The translations under genes and the position numbers were made by a program. From assembly GCA_003134375.1 (NCBI GenBank), contig PLAY01000046.1, forward strand, positions 1 to 56,769: a DNA stretch of 56,769 nucleotides, given 5' to 3'. Origin of the DNA: Limisphaerales bacterium (GTDB lineage: Bacteria > Verrucomicrobiota > Verrucomicrobiia > Limisphaerales > UBA11358). The notes below the pieces were generated by a model. That model had not been told where the DNA came from and did not search any database. It was given only the letters and a program-made list of their open reading frames with translations. Of this stretch, positions 17,882-26,372 are shown piece after piece (position 1 is the stretch's first letter; each line of letters opens with the position of its first letter).

Positions 17882-19486
17882 ATGAAAAAAAATCACCTGT
17901 TCATTTACGTGCCGGCACTGGTCTTGCTCGGCTTGGTTGCCACCCTTAATTACGGTTGCGGAAAAAAGGAAACGCCAGCCACCGGACAAAACCCTCCGCC
18001 AGGCGGGCAAAATGCGCCCGCGATTGTCTCGGCGGAAAAAACCAGTTTCACCGAGGTCACGTCACAGCTCGATCCCGGCGGCAATTTCTACCTGTACCTC
18101 GGGACCGCGCAATGGCTCGACGGTCTTTCCGCGAAGGTTGGCGCCTGGCGGCAGACGGTCACCGCCATGCCCGGCCTCAAGCCGGACAACACCACCAACG
18201 TCAACAAGGCGTTCGACATCGTCACCCGCCTCATCAAGGACAGCGGCATTGAAGATGTCAGCGGCGTGGGCTTGAGTTCGGTGGAAATTGAAAAGGGCAT
18301 GTTCCGCAACAAAGCGCTGTTGCATCATTATCCCGGCAAAGGCACTGGTTTCCTCTGGCAGCTCGCCGGCAAGGAACCGCATCCGCTCACCGGCCTTGAC
18401 TTCCTGCCGGCCGACACCGCGCTGGCCATCTTCTCGGACCTGGACCTGCCGGTGCTCTGGACCGTTGCGCAAAAGGAAGTCGCCCAAGCCGACCTGCCCC
18501 AGGCGCAGGAATGGCTGAAGAAACTTCCCGCCGAATTTGAACAGAAAACCAAGGTCAAATGGGATGACTTCCTCAACTCGCTCGGTGGCGAGTTCGGCCT
18601 GGTCCTCACGCTCGACCCATCCAACAACGTGCCCGTGCCGCTGCCCGGCGGCGCGCTGCAAATTCCCGCGCCCGGCCTGCTGATCGCCGTGAAGGTCAAC
18701 GACGACACCATCTTCAACTGCATTGACAAGCAATTGAAAGCCAACCCGCAGGTCGTCAGCGTGGACAAGCCCGGCCTCAAGATGCGGACGATGCCCGTGC
18801 CCCTGCCGCTGCCCATCGCGCTCCGGCCCAGCGCCGCCAGCAGCGGCGGCTACCTGTTCATCGCCACCAGCGACGCGCTGATTGACGATGCCCTCGCCGT
18901 GAAAAGCGGACAGAAAGCCGGTCTCAGAACCACCGACGAATTCAAGCATCTCGCGCAAGGCCTGCCCGATCACGGCAACCAGTTCTGCTACATGAGCCAG
19001 AGGTTCGCCGACACCTTGATCAAGGTGCAACAACAGGCTATGGCCAGCAGCGCCAAGGCCGAGCCGCAGATGGCGCAATGGATGCAATCCTTTTACCGCA
19101 GCCAGCCTGCCTTTGCCTACTCCGTCGGCATCAACACGCCGGAGGGGTGCCTGACCGTTGGCAACGGCAGCCAGAGTTACGCCAACATGGTGCTGCTGCC
19201 CGCCGTGGCCGTGCCCGCCATGCTTGCCGCGATTGCCATTCCCAATTTCGTCAAAGCCCGGGCCGTCTCGCAGGAAAACGCCTGCATCAACAACCTCCGG
19301 CAAATTGACGCCGCCAAACAACAATGGGCGTTGGAAAACGGCAAAAAATCCACAGACACGCCGACCATGGACGATCTCAAGCCATATCTTGGGAAAATTC
19401 CCCATTGCCCCGCCGGTGGCACCTACACCATTAATGCAGTTGGTCAACCGCCCGAGTGCAGCATTCCCGACCACAAGCTGCCTTAA
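17882..19486 (+). CDS. Lipoprotein with a C-terminal pilin-like module
   Basis: This 534-residue protein starts with a lipoprotein signal (LVLLGLVATLNYGC, then GKKE). A Pro/Gly-rich linker leads to a long domain of about 350 residues that I do not recognise with certainty; it resembles DUF3352-type proteins. Near residue 435 a hydrophobic stretch (LLPAVAVPAMLAAIAIPNF) leads into VKARAVSQENACINNLRQI, a pattern otherwise found just after the leader of type IV pseudopilins in this phylum. A pilin core at the C-end of a lipoprotein, without a prepilin cleavage site, is unusual. The start at 17882 gives the only sensible signal peptide. Confidence 0.8.
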   Translation: MKKNHLFIYVPALVLLGLVATLNYGCGKKETPATGQNPPPGGQNAPAIVSAEKTSFTEVTSQLDPGGNFYLYLGTAQWLDGLSAKVGAWRQTVTAMPGLKPDNTTNVNKAFDIVTRLIKDSGIEDVSGVGLSSVEIEKGMFRNKALLHHYPGKGTGFLWQLAGKEPHPLTGLDFLPADTALAIFSDLDLPVLWTVAQKEVAQADLPQAQEWLKKLPAEFEQKTKVKWDDFLNSLGGEFGLVLTLDPSNNVPVPLPGGALQIPAPGLLIAVKVNDDTIFNCIDKQLKANPQVVSVDKPGLKMRTMPVPLPLPIALRPSAASSGGYLFIATSDALIDDALAVKSGQKAGLRTTDEFKHLAQGLPDHGNQFCYMSQRFADTLIKVQQQAMASSAKAEPQMAQWMQSFYRSQPAFAYSVGINTPEGCLTVGNGSQSYANMVLLPAVAVPAMLAAIAIPNFVKARAVSQENACINNLRQIDAAKQQWALENGKKSTDTPTMDDLKPYLGKIPHCPAGGTYTINAVGQPPECSIPDHKLP

Positions 19487-19582
19487 AAAATCACCATATT
19501 AGACCACACCGGCCAGCGGTGGAATTCACCGTTGCAATTCCCCGCTCGCCATGTGCTGCCGGCTGGATTAGGCTGTGAGCTT

Positions 19583-20527
19583 ATGGCACCACTGCCGAAA
19601 CCGGAAGTCATCATTACACACGAAAGCGACCTGGACGGGTTGCTGTCGGGCGCGTTGCTGCAGCGGCTGGCCCAAAAACTGTTCGGCACGGACGTTCCGC
19701 TGCAGGCTTACCACTATAATTTCTGGAAGCAGCGCGATTTGCGCGAGCGGTCCGCCTGGGTCGCTGACTTCACCTTCGAACCACGCCTCGACAAGCCGGA
19801 CTGGGTGATCATTGACCATCACGTTACCGAAACCGCGCCGAAAAATGCGCAACTCCTCCACGACGTGAACAAATCCGCCGGGCTGCTGTGCTACGAGCTT
19901 TGCCAACAACACGGCATTGCGTCACCCGCGCTGGACCGGCTGGTGCATTTGAACAACGTGGCCGATTTGTTTTTGGAGGACGATCCTGATTTTGCGATTG
20001 CGGGCGACTACGCGAACCTTGTCAAAATTTACCAGTTCTGGAACCTGCACACGCTCGTCGGCGGCGACATTGAAAAATTGCTGGATCATCCGCTGCTCGA
20101 AGTCATGGCTGTCAAGCGCCGCATTGAAAATCCGCTGGGCTTTGAATGGAGCAAATCGAACATCACGGAAATCAGCCCGACGGTTGGGTTCATGGACACC
20201 ATCGTCGGCAACAACAATCTCATCGTCCACCAATTGCTGGAGCAGCAGGCGACGAAATATCCGGTGCTGGTCACGTTGTTTCGGCGCGGGAACGCGGTTT
20301 TTGCCAGCTTTCGCAGCCGCAAGGGCGAGGCGCTCAAGGTGGCGGAAAGATTCCAGGGCGGCGGCCATGCCAACGCCGCCGGCGCCATTCTACCCAAATC
20401 CGTCCGGAACATTTCCGACGGCGTGGAATACCTGCGACAGGTTTTGAATCCGAAAAACGAGACGCAACAGACGCGGCTGAACAGTCTGGAAAGCCTGTTC
20501 GCCGGAATTGAAGCTGAGAAAAAATAG
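19583..20527 (+). CDS. DHH-family phosphoesterase
   Basis: This 314-residue protein has the DHH-family metal motifs: THESDLDGLLSG at the start, VIIDHHVTE near residue 80, and the C-terminal DHHA1 signature FQGGGHANAAGA. Members include NrnA-type oligoribonuclease/pAp phosphatases and other phosphoesterases. The exact substrate cannot be fixed from motifs. The ATG at 19583 precedes the first strand directly. Confidence 0.82.
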   Translation: MAPLPKPEVIITHESDLDGLLSGALLQRLAQKLFGTDVPLQAYHYNFWKQRDLRERSAWVADFTFEPRLDKPDWVIIDHHVTETAPKNAQLLHDVNKSAGLLCYELCQQHGIASPALDRLVHLNNVADLFLEDDPDFAIAGDYANLVKIYQFWNLHTLVGGDIEKLLDHPLLEVMAVKRRIENPLGFEWSKSNITEISPTVGFMDTIVGNNNLIVHQLLEQQATKYPVLVTLFRRGNAVFASFRSRKGEALKVAERFQGGGHANAAGAILPKSVRNISDGVEYLRQVLNPKNETQQTRLNSLESLFAGIEAEKK

Positions 20528-20530
20528 GTT

Positions 20531-21892
20531 CTACGGATGGCGCAGCCGGAAAAACAGATTGTTGGTCGCAGGACTGATGGTCGCACTTTTGGTCGTTCCG
20601 TTGGTGGTGACCGTGCCGCTGAAATCCAGCCAATTCATCGTGGAGAGGTTTGAATTTTGTTGCAGTCCAAAACCATCCGAAGGCGACGGCCACGAGATGA
20701 CGACGGTATGCGAGTTGGTGAGGCTGATGGTGAGCGATGGGGAACCAGGTGCGCCAGCGCCATTGAGAAGCACTGAAAGGGAGTTATCATTATAATTAGC
20801 ACTAACCAAGTCCGGCAGACCGTCGCCATTGACATCCGCCACCACAACGAACTGAGGATATGAGCCAGCAATAGAGCCGACAGTCAGCGTGGCATGGGAA
20901 CCAAATCCGCCGCTTCCATTGTTCGTCAAGACTGTCAAAGTGCTGTCACCAGAATTCGCGCAGATCAAGTCGGGCTTGCCATCCCCATTAACATCCGTCG
21001 CCGCCACACAAAGCGGGCTGGAACCGACCACCAGCGTGGCATTGGAGCCGAACCCCCCGCTGCCATTATTGGTTAGCACGATAAGGGTATTGTCGACAGA
21101 ATTCGCGCAAATCAATCCGGGTTTGCCATCTCCATTGATATCCACCGCCACAACCGAAGCGGGGCCTGAACTCGGGCCTGAACCTACGTTGAGTGTGGCA
21201 TTATACCCGAACCCGCCGTGGCCATCATTGGTCAAAACGGTCAAGGTGCCGTCATATTCATTTGCGCTGACCAACGCGATTTTGCCATTACCATTGATGT
21301 CCACCGCCGCGATGGATACCGGGTATGTGCCGACAGTGAGTGTGGCATCAAGGGCAAATCCACCGCTGCCATTGTTGGTCAGCACGGTGACAGTGTCGTC
21401 GCCGGAATTTGCGCTGATCAAGTCCGGTTTGCCGTCGCCGTTCACATCCGCCGCCATGACAAAAGCAGGGGCTGAGTAAATACTTAAGCCGACGTTGAGT
21501 GTGGCATTGGAGCCAAACCCGCCATGGCCATCATTGGTCAAAACGGTCAAGGTGCCGTCACCTAAATTCGCGGAGATCAGGTCGGGCTTGCCATCGCCAT
21601 TGACATCCGCCGCCGCCACCCCGAGGGGATATGAGCCGACAACCAGTGTGGCATTGGAACCAAACCCGCTACTGCCATTGTTGGTCAACACCATAAGAGT
21701 TCCATCGTTAAGATTTGCGCTGATCAGCGCGATTTTACCATTACCGTTTACGTCCACCGCCGCGACACAAGCAGGGCCGGAGCCGACTTGGTACGAGGTG
21801 GCCGGAGCAAAAATTCCGCTTTGGGCGGCAGCTTGATGGATCATGATGAGCAGTGTTGGAAGAATCAGCGAACGAAAAGAATAAGTATTCAT
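20531..21892 (-). CDS. Secreted FG-GAP/VCBS repeat protein, seven-bladed propeller
   Basis: After a signal peptide (LILPTLLIMIHQAAAQ) come six repeats of about 50-55 residues plus a partial seventh. Each has a calcium-binding loop of DVNGDGKPDL type followed by VLTNNGSGGFGSNATL. This fits a seven-bladed beta-propeller. The tail after about residue 375 ends in NNLFFRLRHP, a C-terminal style common in exported proteins of this phylum. The DNA repeats are highly similar to one another, so blade number may vary by recombination. The role is unknown, probably surface binding. Confidence 0.85.
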   Translation of the reverse strand: MNTYSFRSLILPTLLIMIHQAAAQSGIFAPATSYQVGSGPACVAAVDVNGNGKIALISANLNDGTLMVLTNNGSSGFGSNATLVVGSYPLGVAAADVNGDGKPDLISANLGDGTLTVLTNDGHGGFGSNATLNVGLSIYSAPAFVMAADVNGDGKPDLISANSGDDTVTVLTNNGSGGFALDATLTVGTYPVSIAAVDINGNGKIALVSANEYDGTLTVLTNDGHGGFGYNATLNVGSGPSSGPASVVAVDINGDGKPGLICANSVDNTLIVLTNNGSGGFGSNATLVVGSSPLCVAATDVNGDGKPDLICANSGDSTLTVLTNNGSGGFGSHATLTVGSIAGSYPQFVVVADVNGDGLPDLVSANYNDNSLSVLLNGAGAPGSPSLTISLTNSHTVVISWPSPSDGFGLQQNSNLSTMNWLDFSGTVTTNGTTKSATISPATNNLFFRLRHP

Positions 21893-22102
21893 TGAGTATT
21901 ATTCTGGTTGTAATTCAACGATTTTATTGGTTTCAGATGGGGAATTTGCAGCAGATTACAGGCCAATGTGACAATTTTTAGGACACTCAGGTTTGAGAAG
22001 ACATAGAGGTGCTTGGGGTGTGAAATGGTTGATTTATTGGGTTAGATTACACGTGCAACTGTTTGACGATGTTATCTATTGCCATTAACATCGTCGTCGT
22101 TT

Positions 22103-22861
22103 ATGGCTGAATCGCAAACGCCGGTTTCTTCCTCATCCCGTGCCGACAACCGTCGGCCGAATCAACTCCGGCCCATCCGTTTTCAAAATCACATCGCGCC
22201 CTACGCTGCCGGCTCGACGCTTGTCGAATGGGGCAACACGCGTGTCATTTGCGGCGTGACCATCGAGGAAACCGTGCCGCGTTGGATGAAGGAGCAGGGG
22301 GTCAAGGGCGGCTGGATCACCGCCGAATACTCGATGCTCCCGTATTCAACGTTGCAACGGAAGCAACGCGACAGCACGAAGGGGAAAATTGACGGACGAT
22401 CGCAGGAAATCCAGCGGCTCATCGGCCGCGCCATGCGCGCCGCGCTCGACCTCGACAAACTTGGCGAGCGCACGGTCTGGGTGGATTGCGACGTGTTGCA
22501 AGCCGATGGCGGCACGCGCACCGCAGCCATCACCGGGGCCTTTGTCGCGTTGTCGCTCGCGGTGAAAAAATTGATGGCGGAAAAAAAACTGGCGCAAAGC
22601 CCGGTTCTCAATGCCGTTGCCGCCACGAGTGTTGGCATTGTCAACGGCCGGCCGCTGCTGGATTTGTGTTACACGGAAGACGTGGGCGCGGCGGTGGATT
22701 TGAATCTCGTGATGAATTCCGCCGGTGAATTTATTGAAGTTCAAGGTACCGGTGAGGAAGCCACGTTTACGGAAGCGCAACTTGCCGACTTGCTCGTGCT
22801 CGGCAAGGCGGGCATCCGCGAACTGCTCGCCGCGCAGGAAAAAGCGCTCACACAAGGTTGA
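22103..22861 (+). CDS. rph: Ribonuclease PH
   Basis: This phosphorolytic 3'-5' exoribonuclease trims tRNA 3' ends. RADNRRPNQLRPI, GNTRVICG, the phosphate-binding DGRSQEIQRLIGRAMRA, CDVLQADGGTRTAAITGA and CYTEDVGAAVDLN are all conserved. At 252 residues it is of normal size. The ATG at 22103 gives the expected N-terminus. The following phosphatase frame overlaps its stop codon. Confidence 0.95.
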   Translation: MAESQTPVSSSSRADNRRPNQLRPIRFQNHIAPYAAGSTLVEWGNTRVICGVTIEETVPRWMKEQGVKGGWITAEYSMLPYSTLQRKQRDSTKGKIDGRSQEIQRLIGRAMRAALDLDKLGERTVWVDCDVLQADGGTRTAAITGAFVALSLAVKKLMAEKKLAQSPVLNAVAATSVGIVNGRPLLDLCYTEDVGAAVDLNLVMNSAGEFIEVQGTGEEATFTEAQLADLLVLGKAGIRELLAAQEKALTQG

Positions 22862-23532
22862 TTCACTTGGCCACATCCGCTTCCCAAAAATCACGGCGCA
22901 AACCAAAACCGCCCGCCACTGCGCGCCTGTTGCTGATCCGCCACGCCGAGGTTGAATCGCGCTATCAGCACACGTTTGGCGGGCGGATTGACATGAATCT
23001 TTCGGCGCGCGGCCGGGCACAGGCTGAAATCCTTGCCGGTTGTCTGCGCGGCAAAACCTTCAACGCGATTTACGCCAGCCCGATGAAGCGCGTCCAGCAG
23101 ACGCTTGCGCCGCTGCTCAAAAACGGCGCGCCCGCACAAACCATTTTGCCCGGATTGTGCGAGGTGGATTTCGGTGATTGGACGGGATTCAACTGGGAGG
23201 AAGTGCGCAAAAAGTTCGGCGTTCATCCTTATGACTGGCTGGACGAAATCGAGTTGGGCGCGGTGCCCAACGGCGAGACGGGTGTTCAATTCCGCGCCCG
23301 TGTCGAGTCGTGCCTGTTTGAAATCATCCGGCGGCATCCAGTCGGGACGGCTGCGATTTTTTGTCACGGCGGCGTCATCCGCATGCTGCTGGCCATTTTG
23401 CTCGAACTGCCGCTGCCGAAGACCAATTCATTTGAAATCGAATACGCCAGTGTCACGCAGGTCGTGCTGCATCCACACCTGAACGAAATCGAACTGCTCA
23501 ACTTCACGCCCTGGCGCGACCTTGTAGCGTGA
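22858..23532 (+). CDS. Histidine phosphatase family protein
   Basis: The phosphoglycerate-mutase-like fold is shown by LLIRHAEVES (catalytic His in RHAE), ARGRAQAEILA, YASPMKRVQQT, the glutamate in LCEVDFGDWTG and the second catalytic histidine in FCHGGVIRMLL. The family includes CobC alpha-ribazole phosphatases and broad-range phosphatases; with no cobalamin genes nearby I leave the substrate open. The frame opens with a TTG that overlaps the rph stop (TTGA), suggesting translational coupling. The true start could be slightly downstream. Confidence 0.82.
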   Translation: MIHLATSASQKSRRKPKPPATARLLLIRHAEVESRYQHTFGGRIDMNLSARGRAQAEILAGCLRGKTFNAIYASPMKRVQQTLAPLLKNGAPAQTILPGLCEVDFGDWTGFNWEEVRKKFGVHPYDWLDEIELGAVPNGETGVQFRARVESCLFEIIRRHPVGTAAIFCHGGVIRMLLAILLELPLPKTNSFEIEYASVTQVVLHPHLNEIELLNFTPWRDLVA

Positions 23533-23542
23533 CTGATTTTTA

Positions 23543-23612
23543 GGTGGGGCCATACTCCCGGCGAGCCGGTTTTTGCAATGCCAGGACGGCTCGCGAGGAC
23601 GCTCGCCCCACC
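23543..23612. repeat. Dispersed palindromic repeat upstream of prmA
   Basis: The ends are GGTGGGGC (23543-23550) and GCCCCACC (23605-23612), with GGCGAGCC and GGCTCGC inside. It ends 11 bp before the prmA start. A related half-copy lies at 56702-56733. Confidence 0.65.
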
Positions 23613-23623
23613 AGTTGAAAAAA

Positions 23624-24622
23624 ATGAAGACAACTAAATCGCTCTGGCACGTTTCCATCATTACGACGGCTGAGGCCGAGGACGCGGTTTCAGAACTTCT
23701 TGGCACGGTGTCTGATCAACCGGTTTCAACCTATTTCAACCTGGAAACCGGCGTGGCCACGGTCACGGCCTATTGCCGGCGAAAACCGGCCAAGCCGGCT
23801 GAATGGAGCGCAAAAATCCGCGTTGGGCTGAACCAAATTAAAAACTGCGGGCTGAAAATTGGTTCCGGCAAAGTTACAATTGCGAAAATGCGCCGTGAAG
23901 ACTGGGCCGAATCATGGAAACGGCATTTCAAGCCCATCGAAATTGAATTTAAGAATCGGAGGGGCGAGTTCTGCGAGCCCCCAATTTCATCAAAAAAATC
24001 AGGTCGTCGTGGAATTCCGCCCTCCGCAGGGAAATCACTGCTCATCAAACCCAGTTGGAGCAAAAAACGTCCGCGCAAAAATCAGGCGGTTGTCATTCTT
24101 GATCCCGGACTCAGCTTTGGCACCGGCCAGCATCCGACGACGGCGTTCTGCCTGCGGGAACTGGTGCGTTGTGGAGAAATCAAAACAGGCCGGTCATTTT
24201 TAGACATCGGCACCGGTTCGGGAATCCTGGCGATTGCGGCGGCAAAACTGGGTTATTCTCCGGTTCACGCCTTCGATTTTGATCCCGAGGCGGTTCGTGT
24301 TGCGCGTGCCAACGCCCGTGCGAATGGCGTTCATAAAAAACTGCGGATCGTGCGTCGGGACGTGACAAAACTGCCGATTCATCCGGCACGACAATACGAT
24401 TTGATTTGCGCGAATTTGATTTCGACACTGCTGATGGCCGGGCGACGGCCGATTATGGCGCAATTGCACCACGGCGGAACGCTCGTACTGGCGGGAATTT
24501 TAAGGTCGGAGTTTTCACAGATGCAGAAGATTTATGCGAAACTTGGACTAAAACTTGCTGTCAAAAAAATTGAAAACGAATGGTGTTCGGGTTCATTTTG
24601 TTACGCCGAAGAAAATTTTTAG
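23624..24622 (+). CDS. prmA: Ribosomal protein L11 methyltransferase, with a repeat-derived insertion
   Basis: PrmA trimethylates L11 with SAM. ILDPGLSFGTGQHPTT, the SAM-binding LDIGTGSGILAIAAAKLG, FDFDPEAVRVA and CANLIST are conserved. At 332 residues it is somewhat long. Residues about 112-137 (RRGEFCEPP to PPSAGKS) interrupt the strand that normally links the N-terminal domain to the LLIKPSW segment. Their DNA has the look of a dispersed repeat inserted in frame. The ATG at 23624 was chosen because the upstream extension runs through another repeat. Confidence 0.88.
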   Translation: MKTTKSLWHVSIITTAEAEDAVSELLGTVSDQPVSTYFNLETGVATVTAYCRRKPAKPAEWSAKIRVGLNQIKNCGLKIGSGKVTIAKMRREDWAESWKRHFKPIEIEFKNRRGEFCEPPISSKKSGRRGIPPSAGKSLLIKPSWSKKRPRKNQAVVILDPGLSFGTGQHPTTAFCLRELVRCGEIKTGRSFLDIGTGSGILAIAAAKLGYSPVHAFDFDPEAVRVARANARANGVHKKLRIVRRDVTKLPIHPARQYDLICANLISTLLMAGRRPIMAQLHHGGTLVLAGILRSEFSQMQKIYAKLGLKLAVKKIENEWCSGSFCYAEENF

Positions 24623-24632
24623 AAAAATTTGA

Positions 24633-24661
24633 ATGACAAACACTGCGATCAGTCTTATAAT
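24633..24661 (+). promoter_or_regulatory. Sigma70-type promoter of the 57-residue ORF
   Basis: ATGACA and TATAAT are separated by exactly 17 bp. The next gene starts about 70 bp downstream. Confidence 0.55.
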
Positions 24662-24734
24662 CGGGAGCGTAAGCAGTTAGCCGTGGCCAACAAGGAAGGT
24701 TGTGGCGCTGCCAAACTCCGCAACATGAGGTAAC

Positions 24735-24908
24735 ATGAGTTGTGTTATGAAAAGAATGATGGAAGTCATCACGGAGGCTGTTCGGGATCCAAAACACCCA
24801 TTCCGCAAGCTGGATCATCAGCCAAAAAAACCACTAAAAAACCGGTACGAACGCAGAAAAGTAAAGGAGTATCTGCATTTGGGTGACTGGCAGGAGGAAA
24901 TGGCATAA
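24735..24908 (+). CDS. Small basic hypothetical protein, 57 residues
   Basis: The frame begins MSCVMKRMMEVITEAVRD and ends LHLGDWQEEMA. It is rich in Lys and Arg in the middle, with no membrane segment or known motif. It has its own promoter upstream and an intrinsic terminator 26 bp downstream, so it forms a complete monocistronic unit. That raises my belief that it is real. Confidence 0.55.
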   Translation: MSCVMKRMMEVITEAVRDPKHPFRKLDHQPKKPLKNRYERRKVKEYLHLGDWQEEMA

Positions 24909-24933
24909 AAATATTGCCCAACTTGAATAAATA

Positions 24934-24957
24934 AGCCGCGCGTGAGCGCGGCTTTTT
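24934..24957 (+). terminator. Intrinsic terminator
   Basis: AGCCGCGC/GCGCGGCT forms an 8-bp perfect stem with a 3-base loop, followed by TTTTTCTT. It ends the small ORF transcript and lies just before the convergent fur-like gene. Confidence 0.8.
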
Positions 24958-24974
24958 CTTTGATAACGGCATAT

Positions 24975-25430
24975 CTATTGGCACTCCGGGCAAATGCCGA
25001 AAAATTCAAGTTTGTGAGTCACGCTTTTAAAACCATTCGCGGCGGCAATGCGCGACTCAATCTGGCTCGGGAAGCATTCCTCGATTTCGACCACTCCCGC
25101 ACAGCGCGTGCAAATCAGATGATGGTGATGGCCGTCATCGCCTTCGCCGACCAGTTCAAATCGCGCCGCGCCGTCGCCAAAGTCAAACCGCTTCACCATC
25201 CCCATCTCCTCCAGCAGGTGCATCGCACGGTAAATCGTCGCCAAATCGCACTGCCCCTTGGCCATGGCGGCAAAAATATCCTTGTTTGTGAGCGGATGCG
25301 GGTGTTGTCGAAGAATTTCCAAAATTGCCGCGCGTGGGCTGGTGATCTTTCGCGCTTGCTGGCGCAAACGACCCGTCAACACGGACATTTTCTGCCGCTG
25401 GTGGGAGTGGGAATGTGCGTGCGCTTTCAT
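24975..25430 (-). CDS. Fur-family metalloregulator (probably Zur-like)
   Basis: This 151-residue protein has the Fur winged helix (ATIYRAMHLLEEMGMVKRF) and dimerisation part. HHHHLICTRC and GICPEC supply the structural-zinc CxxC pairs. The N-terminus is His-rich (MKAHAHSHSHQ), which may bind metal. It is encoded with a ZIP transporter, so zinc is the likeliest effector; this is inference. Its ATG overlaps the stop of a 31-residue ORF (ATGA), implying coupling within a zupT-small ORF-fur operon, most likely autoregulated through the dyad at 26299-26315. Confidence 0.88.
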   Translation of the reverse strand: MKAHAHSHSHQRQKMSVLTGRLRQQARKITSPRAAILEILRQHPHPLTNKDIFAAMAKGQCDLATIYRAMHLLEEMGMVKRFDFGDGAARFELVGEGDDGHHHHLICTRCAGVVEIEECFPSQIESRIAAANGFKSVTHKLEFFGICPECQ

Positions 25431-25522
25431 TTTTTAAAAATCAGACCGGCAATTCCCGGAATCAAGCCGACGACAATCGCCAGGGCCGGACGGCCAAACT
25501 TTTTTGAAACGGCGTTTTTCAT
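25427..25522 (-). CDS. 31-residue hydrophobic peptide between ZIP transporter and Fur
   Basis: The frame reads MKNAVSKKFGRPALAIVVGL and on to a KK end. It is a basic start followed by one membrane-length hydrophobic stretch. It begins 7 bp after the transporter stop and its TGA overlaps the fur ATG. That tight spacing argues for translation. Possible roles are a small transporter subunit or a coupling leader; neither is proven. Confidence 0.5.
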   Translation of the reverse strand: MKNAVSKKFGRPALAIVVGLIPGIAGLIFKK

Positions 25523-25529
25523 GTTGCGT

Positions 25530-26288
25530 TCAGGCTTTCAAATGGAAAAAAAGAATCAAGACGGCGATTGCGCCAAACCCGGCGGCAAAATATGTCAGCA
25601 CGAGTTTTTTGTGATGTTTCAAAATTTCGCCCAGCACGGCGTGGGCGGCCAGATATAAAAATCCGCCCCCGGCGTTCGCGAGCGCCAGCGCCAGCCAGAA
25701 ATTGGAAGCGCTCCGCAGAACAAACCAGCCCAGTAATCCGCCCAGAATGGTTGTGGATTCAACCGCCGCCACAAGCCACAGCATTTTCCCGCGGGGATAT
25801 CCGCCGCCGAGCAACAACGCGCCCAAGGCGAGGCCTTCGGGAAATTTATGCACGCAGATGGCGAACGTGATGGACAGGCCAACCGGCCTGGTTTCTTCGT
25901 TTCCGGCCGCCAGCGCCAGCCCGTCCACAACGCAATGGATGGACAGCGCCAGCATCATGGCCGTGGCGAATTCGGCCAGACGATGCGTGGTGGCCTCGTC
26001 AAAATGGCTGGCCGCGCATGCCGGACAGACATGGTAAACATATTTGGTGATGAGCGCGAAAAGGAAATAGCCCGAAGCTCCCGCCAGCAGGAATTGCCAC
26101 CAGTGCAACGCCTCCAGACATTCCGGCGCGATGCCGCAAACGGCGACGCCCAGCAGCGTTCCCGCGCCCAGGCTGATGAAGGCACAAAGCTGTTCATGTG
26201 TCCGCGCCATCCACGCGCTCAATGCGCCGCCCGCCAGTGCGATGGCAAACGCCGCAAAAATCTGGATTAACATGGGTGCGGTGATCAT
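25530..26288 (-). CDS. ZIP family metal transporter
   Basis: This 252-residue membrane protein has about eight hydrophobic segments. The ZIP metal path appears in segments IV and V: LSIHCVVDGLAL and ICVHKFPEGLALG, both with His plus Asp or Glu. The loop CPACAASHFDEATTHR with Cys and His may bind metal. The overall form resembles ZupT/ZIP zinc importers. Start options are 26288 and 26273; the second leaves more room from the operator. A Fur-family gene lies downstream in the same operon. Confidence 0.88.
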   Translation of the reverse strand: MITAPMLIQIFAAFAIALAGGALSAWMARTHEQLCAFISLGAGTLLGVAVCGIAPECLEALHWWQFLLAGASGYFLFALITKYVYHVCPACAASHFDEATTHRLAEFATAMMLALSIHCVVDGLALAAGNEETRPVGLSITFAICVHKFPEGLALGALLLGGGYPRGKMLWLVAAVESTTILGGLLGWFVLRSASNFWLALALANAGGGFLYLAAHAVLGEILKHHKKLVLTYFAAGFGAIAVLILFFHLKA

Positions 26289-26298
26289 ATCATTTTAA

Positions 26299-26315
26299 AT
26301 GCAAATCGTTTGCAT
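26299..26315. promoter_or_regulatory. Palindromic operator, likely Fur/Zur box
   Basis: ATGCAAA-TCG-TTTGCAT is a perfect 7-3-7 dyad placed 11 bp before the transporter start, in the position where the operon promoter must lie. Binding by the Fur-family product of the same operon is inference. Confidence 0.6.
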
Positions 26316-26328
26316 CTCAATCTGACAT

Positions 26329-26361
26329 AAAAACCGCCCGGCTGCAAATGCAATCGGGCGG
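26329..26361 (-). terminator. Intrinsic terminator of the dksA-rpmG-rpsR operon
   Basis: On the minus strand CCGCCCG and CGGGCGG form a 7-bp stem extended by an inner TGCA pair, followed by TTTTTAT. It lies 12 bp after the rpsR stop. Confidence 0.75.
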
Positions 26362-26372
26362 CGGAAAACCGG

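Noticed and set aside
20800..21800. Regular repeats as a possible CRISPR array
   Set aside because: The units are about 150-165 bp, code for FG-GAP blades in one frame, and have no short constant repeat with variable spacers.
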